NCBI GenBank assembly: GCA_029775995.1
Contig: JARVJX010000004.1
Span: 1-36,203, forward strand
Reading direction: 5' to 3'
From: Nitrososphaeria archaeon
Lineage (GTDB): Archaea > Thermoproteota > Nitrososphaeria > Nitrososphaerales > JARVJX01
DNA: 36,203 nt
A program made the translations under genes and the position numbers. The notes below the pieces were generated by a model. The model made no database searches. It saw nothing but the letters and a program-made list of their open reading frames with translations, and was not told where the DNA came from. Of the stretch, positions 7,709 through 16,740 are shown one piece after another. The first letter of the stretch is position 1. Each line of letters begins with the position of its first letter.

Positions 7709-8721
7709 AGAATCAGCCCCTTCATTTCAACCTCTCTTATCAGTTTGTGGGCTTCTAATAGGTGCTTATACCATTTTACGGTTATAGTTCTTGGGTCGTC
7801 TGGATTTAATTTCCCATCTTTTAGGGCAGCGAATACTTCTTTTGCTCCTTCCTCTATTGTATGTTCTGCTTTAAAGTTTAATGTTTCTTTTATTTTGTTA
7901 AAGTTTACCCTGTAGCTTCTTTTGTCCGGTGAACCGTACCATTCGTAGTTAAAGGGCATATTGATGGATTCTGCAACGAGTCTGGCTAGGTCGAAGATTT
8001 GGATGTTTTGATCGTTGCTCCCAACGTTGAAGATTTGTCTATTAACAAGCTCCTGTTCAGCTTCTAAAACTTTTATGAAGGCATTTGATGTGTCTTTTAC
8101 ATGTACGAAGGGGCGCCACTGTTTTCCATCTCTCATTATGGGGATTTTACCATTTTTGTAAAAGCCTAAAACCATTCCATTGATCGCCAAGTCAAATCTC
8201 ATTCTAGAGGAGTATCCATAAACAGTTGCTTGCCTAAGCACTGTAACAGTAAAGGATTTGTCTGCCAGAAGCAGAATTTCCTTTTCAACTAAAACATTAG
8301 CCTTGGCGTATGTAGTTAATGGGTTTAAAGCTGATTCCTCTGTTAACAGCCCATCTTGGAAGCCGTAAACACTACAGGTGCTTGCAAGCACATACTTCTT
8401 AACCCCATACTCTCTTGATAACTTTGCAACTCTAACCCTTCCCTTATAGTTTATTTCAAGCGTTTTTTGCGGGTCAAGCTCGCCTGTAGGATCGTTTGAA
8501 AGTGAAGCAAGATCAAATACGGCGTCCACTCTTCTTAGGATTTCTGGCTCGAACCATCTGATGTCATCTTTTATGATCTCAATTTTGTCTGCAATTTCCT
8601 CTATGGGCTTCATTCCAAAAAAGAACCTGTCTAGACATAACACGTCGTAGCCATTTTCTAGTAGAGATCTGCACAATATTGAGCCTATATATCCTCCCCC
8701 GCCAGTAACTAAAACCCTCAC
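7705..8721 (-). CDS. NAD-dependent nucleotide-sugar epimerase/dehydratase (extended SDR)
   Basis: 338-aa extended SDR enzyme acting on a nucleotide sugar. It has VRVLVTGGGGYIGS for NAD binding, the STCSVYG active-site segment and YAKAN with the catalytic Tyr/Lys. The expected partner here is RmlB (dTDP-glucose 4,6-dehydratase), but the RmlB hallmark DEVYG is absent, so a 4-epimerase or another dehydratase is more likely. I start at GTG 8721, 14 bases after the rmlC stop behind GAGAGG; a longer frame back to 8802 would overlap rmlC and precede the Rossmann fold with unrelated residues. The stop overlaps rmlD. It may supply a different deoxysugar from rhamnose. Confidence 0.75.
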   Translation of the reverse strand: MRVLVTGGGGYIGSILCRSLLENGYDVLCLDRFFFGMKPIEEIADKIEIIKDDIRWFEPEILRRVDAVFDLASLSNDPTGELDPQKTLEINYKGRVRVAKLSREYGVKKYVLASTCSVYGFQDGLLTEESALNPLTTYAKANVLVEKEILLLADKSFTVTVLRQATVYGYSSRMRFDLAINGMVLGFYKNGKIPIMRDGKQWRPFVHVKDTSNAFIKVLEAEQELVNRQIFNVGSNDQNIQIFDLARLVAESINMPFNYEWYGSPDKRSYRVNFNKIKETLNFKAEHTIEEGAKEVFAALKDGKLNPDDPRTITVKWYKHLLEAHKLIREVEMKGLIL

Positions 8722-8737
8722 TGCTTGTTTCCCTCTC

Positions 8738-9241
8738 TTATTTGTGTGGGGGATAGAACCAGTCCCAAGGTTTGCCGACTCTTGGGTCGTCTTTTTTGCC
8801 ATTGAGAGATTCGGGTATTATATTTTTATCGTTCCATGGCCTACGTTCTTCATCAGGATTTTTGTAATTATATAATTTTGAGACGAAGTAGATGGTTAAT
8901 GAAGGGTTGTTTCCAATCGTTTTAGTTCCGTGCCAATAGTGGCCTGGAATCCTGACGATTTGTAATTTATGTTCGCTTGCTACGATCTCATCTAGTTCTT
9001 TTGTTTTATCATCGTAGGCGCATATTTTCATGGCACCTTTAACTACTATAAAGTAGTCTGTTTGGCCTCTGAGGTGTCTGTGCCAAGCTCTCACAATGTT
9101 AGGATAGCTGTATGAAAGGTTTGCCTGGGCTATCCATTCATCACCTAAAATTTCCTTCCAATCTTGGCGGAAAATTTCGCAGAAGAATCCCCTCTCATCA
9201 GGAATCTTCTTTAACTCAAATGTTTTTACTCCATCTAACAT
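8738..9241 (-). CDS. rmlC: dTDP-4-dehydrorhamnose 3,5-epimerase-like protein RmlC
   Basis: 167-aa cupin of the RmlC family, which epimerises C3/C5 of dTDP-4-keto-6-deoxyglucose. Conserved pieces are PDERGFFCEIFR, the substrate-binding ANLSYSYPNIVRAWHRH (first catalytic His), GQTDYFIVVKGAMKI, and YNYKNPDEERRPWND toward the C-terminus. The usual RGLHYQ is RAWHRH here, which is common in archaeal members, so activity may be on a variant sugar. It lies between rmlA and the SDR gene in the same operon. Confidence 0.82.
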   Translation of the reverse strand: MLDGVKTFELKKIPDERGFFCEIFRQDWKEILGDEWIAQANLSYSYPNIVRAWHRHLRGQTDYFIVVKGAMKICAYDDKTKELDEIVASEHKLQIVRIPGHYWHGTKTIGNNPSLTIYFVSKLYNYKNPDEERRPWNDKNIIPESLNGKKDDPRVGKPWDWFYPPHK

Positions 9242-9280
9242 TATTCTCCCTTTTTCAACAGGTGGAATTTATTTATTTCT

Positions 9281-10339
9281 TTATACTTCTACTTCTGAGT
9301 AGTCTCCCAAATGTAGCCTTATGGTGTTTTTTCTGTTGTTTTTTGTTACTTTTGCGTATCTACCTATGAGGCTCTCTTCTAGGCGGTCAACGTCTATTAT
9401 TTGGGTGTTTTCCATGATTACACAGTATTCTATGTTAGAATTTTTTATCTTAGTGTTATTTCCAACGCTCGTATATGGGCCAATAAAAGAATTTTCGATT
9501 TGGCAACTTCCACCTACTACAGCAGGGCCCCTTATGGTGCTGTTAACTATTTTTGCATCTTTTTCTATTTTAACTCTCCCCTCTACAGTGCTGTTGACTG
9601 TTTCACCTTTTATTTCACGTTTTATGTATGTGTCGAGGATTTTTGCGTTAGCCACCAAAACGTCGTCCTTTTTACCCGTGTCGAGCCACCATGTTTTTAG
9701 GATTTCAGCCTTTACTTTATAGCCCAAGTTTATCATTTCTTGTATTGCATCGGTTATCTCAAGTTCACCACGCCAAGAAGGTTTGATGCGCTCTATTACA
9801 TCGTGAATTTTGTTTGAGAATAAATAAGTGCCGACTATAGCAAGGTTGCTGATAGGTTCCTTGGGCTTTTCCACAAGTTTTATAATCCTTCCTTTTTCAT
9901 CCAGCATAGCCACACCGAACTTTGATGGGTCATCCACCTCCCTCAGCAGTATTAGCGCATCCAAGCCTTCTTTTTCAAATTTTTCCACGAAGCTTGTAAT
10001 TCCTTGGCCTAGAAGGTTGTCGCCCAAACACATAGCAAAATCTTCCTCACCTAAGAACTCTTTAGCGGTTTTAACAGCGTGCGCTAATCCTAAAGGTTCT
10101 TGTAAAATATACGTAACATTAAACCCCCAATTTGAGCCATCTTTAACATACTCTTTAACAAAGCTGCCAGTTTCTGGAGCAATTATCACACCAACGTCCT
10201 TAATCCCTACTTCAGCGACTTGGTCTAGAACATATCCTAAGATAGGCTTATTGGCGACTGGAATAAGCTGCTTAGCCAAAGTGAAGGTTAAAGGGCGAAG
10301 CCTAGTCCCTTTGCCGCCGCTTAAAACAAGGGCCTTCAT
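9281..10339 (-). CDS. rmlA: Glucose-1-phosphate thymidylyltransferase, long form
   Basis: 352 aa. The nucleotidyltransferase domain (MKALVLSGGKGTRLRPLT; GDNLLGQGITSF; LVEKPKEP; WWLDTGKKDD) activates glucose-1-phosphate with dTTP to dTDP-glucose, the first step of deoxysugar synthesis. Residues from about 250 form left-handed beta-helix repeats (RVKIEKDAKIVNSTIRGPAV and following), the archaeal long form. I start at the ATG giving MKALVLSGG (10339); an upstream GTG at 10375 adds 12 residues with no family match. First gene of the rml operon, preceded by about 190 bp with no other gene. Confidence 0.9.
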   Translation of the reverse strand: MKALVLSGGKGTRLRPLTFTLAKQLIPVANKPILGYVLDQVAEVGIKDVGVIIAPETGSFVKEYVKDGSNWGFNVTYILQEPLGLAHAVKTAKEFLGEEDFAMCLGDNLLGQGITSFVEKFEKEGLDALILLREVDDPSKFGVAMLDEKGRIIKLVEKPKEPISNLAIVGTYLFSNKIHDVIERIKPSWRGELEITDAIQEMINLGYKVKAEILKTWWLDTGKKDDVLVANAKILDTYIKREIKGETVNSTVEGRVKIEKDAKIVNSTIRGPAVVGGSCQIENSFIGPYTSVGNNTKIKNSNIEYCVIMENTQIIDVDRLEESLIGRYAKVTKNNRKNTIRLHLGDYSEVEV

Positions 10340-10531
10340 GATGATAGATTTTGTCTTTAAGAGGGTTCTTAGCACACTTTAAGCTTCTTCAGACGATCAT
10401 CCGCGTATTTTAAGGAGAATTTCTTCTTTTGTATTCTAACGAAAATTATTAGATTTGAATGTGCAGTACATACTGGAAGCAGAAAGTGTCTGTGGATACC
10501 GAAAATAACAAGACAGAATATCACTTAACTA

Positions 10532-11749
10532 TCAAAGCTTCCTGGCTTCTTTTATCCTAACACTGCAGCGCTTCTTGGCTTGCAACAAATCGTTGTAGAA
10601 ACAGACTCCATTAACTATTAAAAGCAAGAAGAGCAGGAGCACTACAAAATAGTAGGGTCTGTAAATAATATCTAAGGAATACGCAGTTTCCTCTATTATA
10701 AACTTGATAATCGCTTGACCATTACCAGGAAGCTTCAAAGATAGCATTATTTTATCCGCCGATAAACCAAAGTGTAATGTAGACCTTCCACCATCGAGAA
10801 TATGGAGAGGAGCCGAAATACTGGTATATTGTTTTTGGTTAATCACGTAGTTCGTAGCAATACCTTCAAAATTTCCAGTAGAAGGGTTGTAGGAATATAG
10901 TGCTACAATTCCCGTGGTCTTTAAGAGTCCTGAAATGTCAATCTCTACTTCAACTCCTAACATTCGATCTAAAATTACTTTGTCTACGTACCAAACGCCA
11001 GCGAAAGGTAGATAACCAAGAGATAGAAAACGAACTTTATGCAGTATGTCCTTTGAACCAGCCCTAAATGCATAGTGTGGAGAGTCCAAATAAAAGACGT
11101 GGCGTTTCCAACCTTGATGATCATCGACAAAGTACCATGAAATGAAACCACCGCCAGGTTCAGACTCTAGTCTTAGTTCTACAGTGCTCCCTGAACCTCC
11201 CCCATACCAATAGAGAACTAGAATATCATATGTAGACCAGTCAGCTTCAGAGAGAAACCCATAATCGTGTATTAATCTCCATAAACTATGGTTGCCGTAC
11301 GTTGTGATATTAACTTTATAACTGTTCAATCCGTTATTGACGAATATATTGTCGTCAGTTGCACTTCCGATTCCTAGAACCCCCGTTCCAAGCAGATCAA
11401 CTGACCAAAAGGATGCCTGGTTATCGTCTGCCACGACCATGGGCTCGTTTTCTTCTATTTCATTACTTATGCAAAAGATTCCATTAATATTGTTTGAAGT
11501 CAAATCTTTAGCTAGCTTGATATCCATACTATTCTTTACATTACATGATGAAATTGATGAATGTAGATAATGTATGTCGTGCAAAGTTACGCTAGGCTTG
11601 GGCTCCAGAATCCTTATTGGCTTTTGCGTTATAAGAAGGCTAGGCTTTACCAAGGGAATATAAATCACCCAAGCAACTATAAGAAACGCGACAACAAACA
11701 GTACAACATGCTTTCCCCTTAGCTCTATCTTTATTCCATCATCACACAA
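10532..11749 (-). CDS. Membrane-anchored extracytoplasmic protein, beta-rich
   Basis: 405 aa from a TTG start. A hydrophobic anchor at about residues 13-35 and a second near 370-392 bracket a large outside domain; the tail is basic (KKRCSVRIKEARKL), so both ends should be cytoplasmic. The ectodomain contains TYDILVLYWYGGGSGSTVEL, GWKRHVFYLDSP and GVWYVDKVILDR, a pattern seen in carbohydrate-binding jelly-roll domains, though I cannot assign a family. It follows the 767-aa membrane protein on the same strand by about 50 bp and probably works with it at the cell surface, for example by holding the glycan or substrate protein. Confidence 0.6.
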   Translation of the reverse strand: MCDDGIKIELRGKHVVLFVVAFLIVAWVIYIPLVKPSLLITQKPIRILEPKPSVTLHDIHYLHSSISSCNVKNSMDIKLAKDLTSNNINGIFCISNEIEENEPMVVADDNQASFWSVDLLGTGVLGIGSATDDNIFVNNGLNSYKVNITTYGNHSLWRLIHDYGFLSEADWSTYDILVLYWYGGGSGSTVELRLESEPGGGFISWYFVDDHQGWKRHVFYLDSPHYAFRAGSKDILHKVRFLSLGYLPFAGVWYVDKVILDRMLGVEVEIDISGLLKTTGIVALYSYNPSTGNFEGIATNYVINQKQYTSISAPLHILDGGRSTLHFGLSADKIMLSLKLPGNGQAIIKFIIEETAYSLDIIYRPYYFVVLLLFLLLIVNGVCFYNDLLQAKKRCSVRIKEARKL

Positions 11750-11798
11750 ATATAACTACCCGTTTGGAGACTGTTAAACCCTATCTGACTTTCCTCAC

Positions 11799-14102
11799 TT
11801 ATTCGAGTTTGTTTCTAACTTCAAATATAAATACCTCTCCTGATATTGAACGAATAAATTTAAAATATTTAGAGTCGTAGAACAAACTGAGCAGGAGGTT
11901 GTCAATGAACATTGCAGGTTTAAGCGAGAAATCAAGGGATTCCTGATGCGTCCAAGCGGAGGTTCTCGTGCTGATCACTACTACATAAGTAAAATTCTTA
12001 ATCCTTAAACCGTTAATGTGATAGTGGCTTTCAGGCGGTATGCGATTAGTTAATGTATGGATTGCATTATAAGCTGTTCTACTACTGTTTGCTCGAAATA
12101 CATTATCTCTTAGGTATTGAAGTGTTTCTTTAGAATCAATACTCATCTCCTCTACTTCCATTACTCTATCTATAAGCCAGATGGTATTAGAAAGTGGTGT
12201 CATTAACCACATGGTAAAATAGTCACTTATAATTATCAAATTCCTTGACATATTTCTCCTTATGAACATAGATGCTTCGAATTCTGCAGGCGTAAAATAT
12301 GTTTGAGCACGTTGTTCAGAGGGTATGCTTTCGTTTCTATATGAAAACCTAGCATAAATAGGTTGAACCAAAAACGGCGTGGTGGTCACCAAAAACAGGA
12401 CAAATATGATAGTGGCAAGTTTCAGCTGAGAGAATCTCCTCTGAACAATTATTATGAACTTTATGTTAGTAGCTCTATATAACAGTTCAGACAACAAAAA
12501 AATCATCGCTGTTGTCATAAATGGGTTAAGGTACTTATATACACGATAGGTCCAAATTATAGGAGCAAAATACGTGATCAATAACATAGAAGACATAATC
12601 GACGTCGGTATCATATGCTTCCTTCCTGCCAACAGAAGATACGTTTGTGAAACCACAAAAAAGATGATTATTGCTTCTCCGTTCCCATAAAGATATTCAT
12701 CAAACTTGAAAAAGAAATCCACATCCCATTGTACATGAAGATATGGTATAGACATAATCCCTAGGTCTAGTACCTTTATTCTCTGCAGAACGACCCAAAA
12801 TAGTGCTACGAGGGCAACTAAACGTGTTAGAATGATTGGTGAAAGTACTATCCTTCCATGTCTCTTTTCTTTTTGAAAAAGCGAAACAACTCCATATAAT
12901 AGTAAAACTGCGACAAATAATAACCCCTCATGAACATGTATTAGGAAAGAAGTAAAGGCGATCAAGTATAACACTATGAATACCGTTCTTAGTTCAATAT
13001 CTTGAAAAAGATATTTGCCAATCACGAGTATCAAGAAAAAAAGGGCAGGCAAAAGCAGTGGTTTTATCTCAAACACAAAGGTACCTCGCGGCAGCCCTAA
13101 AGTTGGGTCTTCAAGGAGGTGTATAAAATACAGAAAGACAGAGATGAGACCAACTGAGATACTGCCTTTTACAACATTCTTTGTATGTCTTTTTCCACAT
13201 GCTTGGCTGCTATTAACTAAAAGCAAAGCGAATGGGAACATCGAGTAGAAGATGGTACTGCCTTTAAAATGTTGGGCAGGTATATCAAAGAAAAGCATTC
13301 CTGTAGGGTCTTTTCCTCCGGACATTATGAATGAAGATATTAAAGCGCCTAATAAAGAAAGTCGGTTGTCCTGAATCTTATCTTGAAGATAAAGAAAAAT
13401 TCCACAAGCAAATAAAGCTGCAAGGAGATATCTGGCCATCCATACGACAGGTAGTGGGTCCAGATGGAAAAAGTAAGAAGGTATAGCAACTAAAATGACA
13501 TCAGGCAACCGAGCGTCAAGCATAAGGTGGTAATTCTCAATCGCCAGCGTCGATGGTTGAATTATAGCTCGAGCTAAATCATGGTTAAGTCCAAACAGAG
13601 GATACGGTATATAGGGAATCGATATTAGTACTGGCAATATCCCTATAAACGAGGAAGCTACTAACATGCAGATACTTCTTACTGATACGTTAAATTGTTT
13701 GTAGTGTGATGGGCATACGAGAAATGCAATAAAAAGCAAACACACTATTACTGCAAAGAACATATAGAATAGCCCCTGACGTTGTAGTAAGCCTGCTACT
13801 AAGCTAACCCCACATATACCCGCCATCCAGAATATAAAAAATTTGACAGCCTTACTTTCTGTAACCCCTATGGAAATATTTGTGACCTTGTTTACTAATA
13901 AAATGAAGACCCTACCGATCTCATACGGGACTGTGATCATAACCGGTAGTGCTAAAATTGTCCATAGATATTCAGGTACAAAATCAGAGCGGAACATTGA
14001 GACAACAAATCCTACGAGTAAATAGCCCAAAATGACTAGATTAGAAAGTCTGGTTCTTACATATACAGGTAAGCTTATGTTAACCAAATTTAAGAAATTC
14101 AA
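11799..14102 (-). CDS. Large polytopic membrane protein, GT-C-like
   Basis: 767 aa with many membrane segments through about residue 590 and a soluble C-terminal domain of about 170 residues (from FTPAEFEASMFIRRNM). A loop with GLNHDLARAI and a later FLIHVHEGLL are the kind of acidic/His loops found in GT-C proteins. The order of elements resembles that of the 602-aa protein at 4398-6206. It overlaps the upstream GT4 gene by 23 bases and starts at TTG 14102 (GAAGAT just upstream). Likely roles are transfer from a lipid-linked donor, or polymerisation or ligation of the glycan. Family not identified. Confidence 0.6.
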   Translation of the reverse strand: MNFLNLVNISLPVYVRTRLSNLVILGYLLVGFVVSMFRSDFVPEYLWTILALPVMITVPYEIGRVFILLVNKVTNISIGVTESKAVKFFIFWMAGICGVSLVAGLLQRQGLFYMFFAVIVCLLFIAFLVCPSHYKQFNVSVRSICMLVASSFIGILPVLISIPYIPYPLFGLNHDLARAIIQPSTLAIENYHLMLDARLPDVILVAIPSYFFHLDPLPVVWMARYLLAALFACGIFLYLQDKIQDNRLSLLGALISSFIMSGGKDPTGMLFFDIPAQHFKGSTIFYSMFPFALLLVNSSQACGKRHTKNVVKGSISVGLISVFLYFIHLLEDPTLGLPRGTFVFEIKPLLLPALFFLILVIGKYLFQDIELRTVFIVLYLIAFTSFLIHVHEGLLFVAVLLLYGVVSLFQKEKRHGRIVLSPIILTRLVALVALFWVVLQRIKVLDLGIMSIPYLHVQWDVDFFFKFDEYLYGNGEAIIIFFVVSQTYLLLAGRKHMIPTSIMSSMLLITYFAPIIWTYRVYKYLNPFMTTAMIFLLSELLYRATNIKFIIIVQRRFSQLKLATIIFVLFLVTTTPFLVQPIYARFSYRNESIPSEQRAQTYFTPAEFEASMFIRRNMSRNLIIISDYFTMWLMTPLSNTIWLIDRVMEVEEMSIDSKETLQYLRDNVFRANSSRTAYNAIHTLTNRIPPESHYHINGLRIKNFTYVVVISTRTSAWTHQESLDFSLKPAMFIDNLLLSLFYDSKYFKFIRSISGEVFIFEVRNKLE

Positions 14103-15432
14103 AGATCTTCTTTTTTAGATACAGAATGCCCATTGATTTATATGCCTTCCTTGCATAGTACAGCATAACTAAAAAGTCTATTAGATGGTTGATTCTGGGT
14201 TGAACCCTACTTGTAACTAACTTGTAATTAGGACTATTCTTATCGTTCGCAAATCTAGGCTGCTTGCAGAATTCATTAAGGGGTTTGGCAGCTGAACTCG
14301 CAGCGAACTTATCTATAGCTAATCTTCTTGAATTTGAAGCCATTAAATCCCTTAAATTTTTATCATTCAGAATAGTTAGAATAGCTTCTTGCACATGATG
14401 GTGACTATAAGGAGGTACACTGATACCTGCTTTATGCTTGTTGATCAGTTCAGCTAGCTCATCGCCCGTGGTAGAAATGACGGGGAGACCCGCCCACAAG
14501 CTATCTATAACGCGAGTCCTGAGCGAAAAGATGGTCTCTAAGTGTAATCCGTGGAGATTAATAGCTACATCTGATTCAAGATATATCTGCTCCAGTAATT
14601 CGAAGGGAACCCAGTCAATGAAGAATACAGTCTTACCGAGTAACTCCATTGCCTTAGCTTTATTAATGGCTTCTTGATACTTATTTACCAACACTAGTTC
14701 AGCCTTAGGATTCTTAGCACCTACAACTATCATTTTTATGCTGTTAGTTTCACTTGCTACTAATTTCATTGCTTTTAAAGCGGTTTCAAAGTCAAACCAA
14801 GGATAAAGCCCTCCGCACCATAACACCACTTTATCATCCTCATCAACATATTTCCCTCTTAATAGAGCAGTATCAGTTCGTCGGTTAGGCGGCCTATTTG
14901 GCACACAATATGGTACGATAGAGATTAGATCTTTACCATAAGTCAAAGGAGTTATACGCCCAAGGATGGCTAACATGCCTAGGTAATAGTAAACTTGGCT
15001 TTGGTTGCCGCAAATAAAGTAGTCCCCCTTTTGGAGCGCTTTAGCGATTCTGGGAAGGACCCTTGCAAAAGAATATGTAGCAATTGACGGCTCAACAAAA
15101 AGATATTCATTCAGAATTGGAGCATACAGGTCCACCACTGTTGGAACAGAAGGATTTGACGTAAAGTATGTTGAGGCTGCTCGTCCCCACTGAGGAATCA
15201 CCACGACATCAAATGTTCGCGCCAATTTTCTTAAGGTAAATCTGGACCATTTAACGAAATTTAGGGGGTAATTCCTATTACTTAATGTACTAGCCGTAGG
15301 TTCAGCTATCGATACATTATGACCATACTCTACGAGTTGCAAAGCGAGTCTCAAGATTCGTAAGTCGGGACCAGCTACAAGCCCCTTCTCGTCACATAGA
15401 GGCGAATTCGAGACAAAGAGAATAGAGGTCAT
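14080..15432 (-). CDS. Glycosyltransferase family 4
   Basis: 450-aa GT-B fold glycosyltransferase. The N-terminal domain begins SILFVSNSP with a loop (GLVAGPDLRILRLALQL) typical of GT4 acceptor domains. The C-terminal donor domain has VVLWCGGLYPWFDFETALKA and the motif around HLETIFSLRTRVIDSLWAG, whose Glu residues bind the nucleotide sugar. No membrane segment is seen, so it should act on the cytoplasmic face. ATG 15432 is preferred over a GTG nine bases upstream; neither has a clear ribosome site. It overlaps the next membrane-protein gene, so the two are probably co-expressed. Confidence 0.8.
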   Translation of the reverse strand: MTSILFVSNSPLCDEKGLVAGPDLRILRLALQLVEYGHNVSIAEPTASTLSNRNYPLNFVKWSRFTLRKLARTFDVVVIPQWGRAASTYFTSNPSVPTVVDLYAPILNEYLFVEPSIATYSFARVLPRIAKALQKGDYFICGNQSQVYYYLGMLAILGRITPLTYGKDLISIVPYCVPNRPPNRRTDTALLRGKYVDEDDKVVLWCGGLYPWFDFETALKAMKLVASETNSIKMIVVGAKNPKAELVLVNKYQEAINKAKAMELLGKTVFFIDWVPFELLEQIYLESDVAINLHGLHLETIFSLRTRVIDSLWAGLPVISTTGDELAELINKHKAGISVPPYSHHHVQEAILTILNDKNLRDLMASNSRRLAIDKFAASSAAKPLNEFCKQPRFANDKNSPNYKLVTSRVQPRINHLIDFLVMLYYARKAYKSMGILYLKKKIFEFLKFG

Positions 15433-15579
15433 TAAATTCACGTAGCTAAATGGTCCAGAATAGCACAGCCTCTATCTATAATTTCCACACATCACCATTA
15501 ATAATAAAAGAGGTAACCAGAATGGGATGTGTCATGGGTTTTGGTATCTTTTATCCACCACAACAACAGACAGGATATC

Positions 15580-16740
15580 TCATATGTTCTGAAATAGGAT
15601 GTCCATATAGTTTTTGCAAAATCTTAAAAAACTGAATTTGCTTTCTACGTAGTCCCGTCCTCGCATACCCACGGCTCTAGCTTTCGGACTATTAGGTGGA
15701 TATTGTTGCAGAATATTCGCTATGTCTTCTATGCTTTCTGCAAGAAAGTAATGTTCATTATCAACTAACCCTTCAAACCCGTCTATAGCCTTAGAACTCG
15801 CTATTATTGGTATACCCCAGCCTAGAGATTCAAGGACTTTGATCCTTTGGCTTGTGTGTTCTTTAGCAGAGAAGTAAGGAAAGAAGCTAAAACCACTTTT
15901 TAGATAAAGACTTTTTAATTCTTCATCAGGAAGATATCCCATAAATCTTACGATACCAGCTTGTACCATCGGATGAACAGCGTAGCTGAACACAAAGTGT
16001 GCTGGGCCGCCAATTATAAGAATCTTTAGTGGAATTTGTCGAGCAGTTAATATTTCAGCAAGGTTGAGAAGTTCTTCTATAGCCTGCCTATTCTCTTTTT
16101 CTTTCATTGATCCGACAAACAGACCATAATTCTCTCTTTTAGACACTAATTTTTCTTTAGATGGGAGATCATCAATACAATTTAGAAGGAAGTTTAGCTT
16201 ATTTGGTTTTAAGATTGCCCTTAGGATTGCTAGATCCTTAGCAAACGAAGTAATGACCTTAGAAGTTAGCTTTAGCATACTTATTTCATATGCCCAAATA
16301 AGTAGTAGTTTAACTTGTCTGGTTTCCAATAAGCTATATAGCCTTATGTCATCACCAATAGTCATCCCTCTTCTGAACAAATTTACAATGATCGCTGGGG
16401 GGGCGCAATATGTTCCATGGTATTGAAAAATTGTTTTTTCTTTTCCACTAAGACGTAGTAAGAGTGGTATACTCTTTATCCAGAATATTAAAAGAGCTAG
16501 TATCTTAATAGGTGGAATTAGGTCTAATTTTTTCCTTGAAATTCCAAGTCTAATATACTTTAAGCGGATTGAATTTTCAGTTGAGATTATTGTATCTTTA
16601 AATAAAGGGGTTATTACAGTAACTCGTAGGTTTCTTTTTGAAAGACATTTGACCATACTTAAGATACGCCTAGCCCCTCCTTCAAATGGAAATATAGACG
16701 TAGAAAGTATAATGCACTCATGATACTTCATTGTTGTCAT
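15580..16740 (-). CDS. Glycosyltransferase family 4
   Basis: 386 aa. The N-terminal region carries SIFPFEGGARRILSMVKCL, a GT4 acceptor-side start, and the C-terminal half carries YGLFVGSMKEKENRQAIEEL, ILIIGGPAH and GFSFFPYFSAKEHTSQRIK followed by VLESLGWGIPIIAS, the donor-binding end. A hydrophobic stretch around residues 80-100 may associate with the membrane. The ATG at 16740 overlaps the stop of the upstream epimerase gene (ATGA), so I prefer it to a TTG three codons earlier. Sugar and linkage cannot be told from sequence. Confidence 0.8.
   Translation of the reverse strand: MTTMKYHECIILSTSIFPFEGGARRILSMVKCLSKRNLRVTVITPLFKDTIISTENSIRLKYIRLGISRKKLDLIPPIKILALLIFWIKSIPLLLRLSGKEKTIFQYHGTYCAPPAIIVNLFRRGMTIGDDIRLYSLLETRQVKLLLIWAYEISMLKLTSKVITSFAKDLAILRAILKPNKLNFLLNCIDDLPSKEKLVSKRENYGLFVGSMKEKENRQAIEELLNLAEILTARQIPLKILIIGGPAHFVFSYAVHPMVQAGIVRFMGYLPDEELKSLYLKSGFSFFPYFSAKEHTSQRIKVLESLGWGIPIIASSKAIDGFEGLVDNEHYFLAESIEDIANILQQYPPNSPKARAVGMRGRDYVESKFSFLRFCKNYMDILFQNI

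Noticed and set aside
8722-8802. Longer start for the SDR gene
   Set aside because: The extra residues fall inside rmlC and precede the Rossmann motif; GTG 8721 with an upstream ribosome site is better.
9321-10382. Several plus-strand frames of 99-184 codons opposite rmlA
   Set aside because: They are shadows of a well-recognised enzyme gene and contain no recognisable motif.
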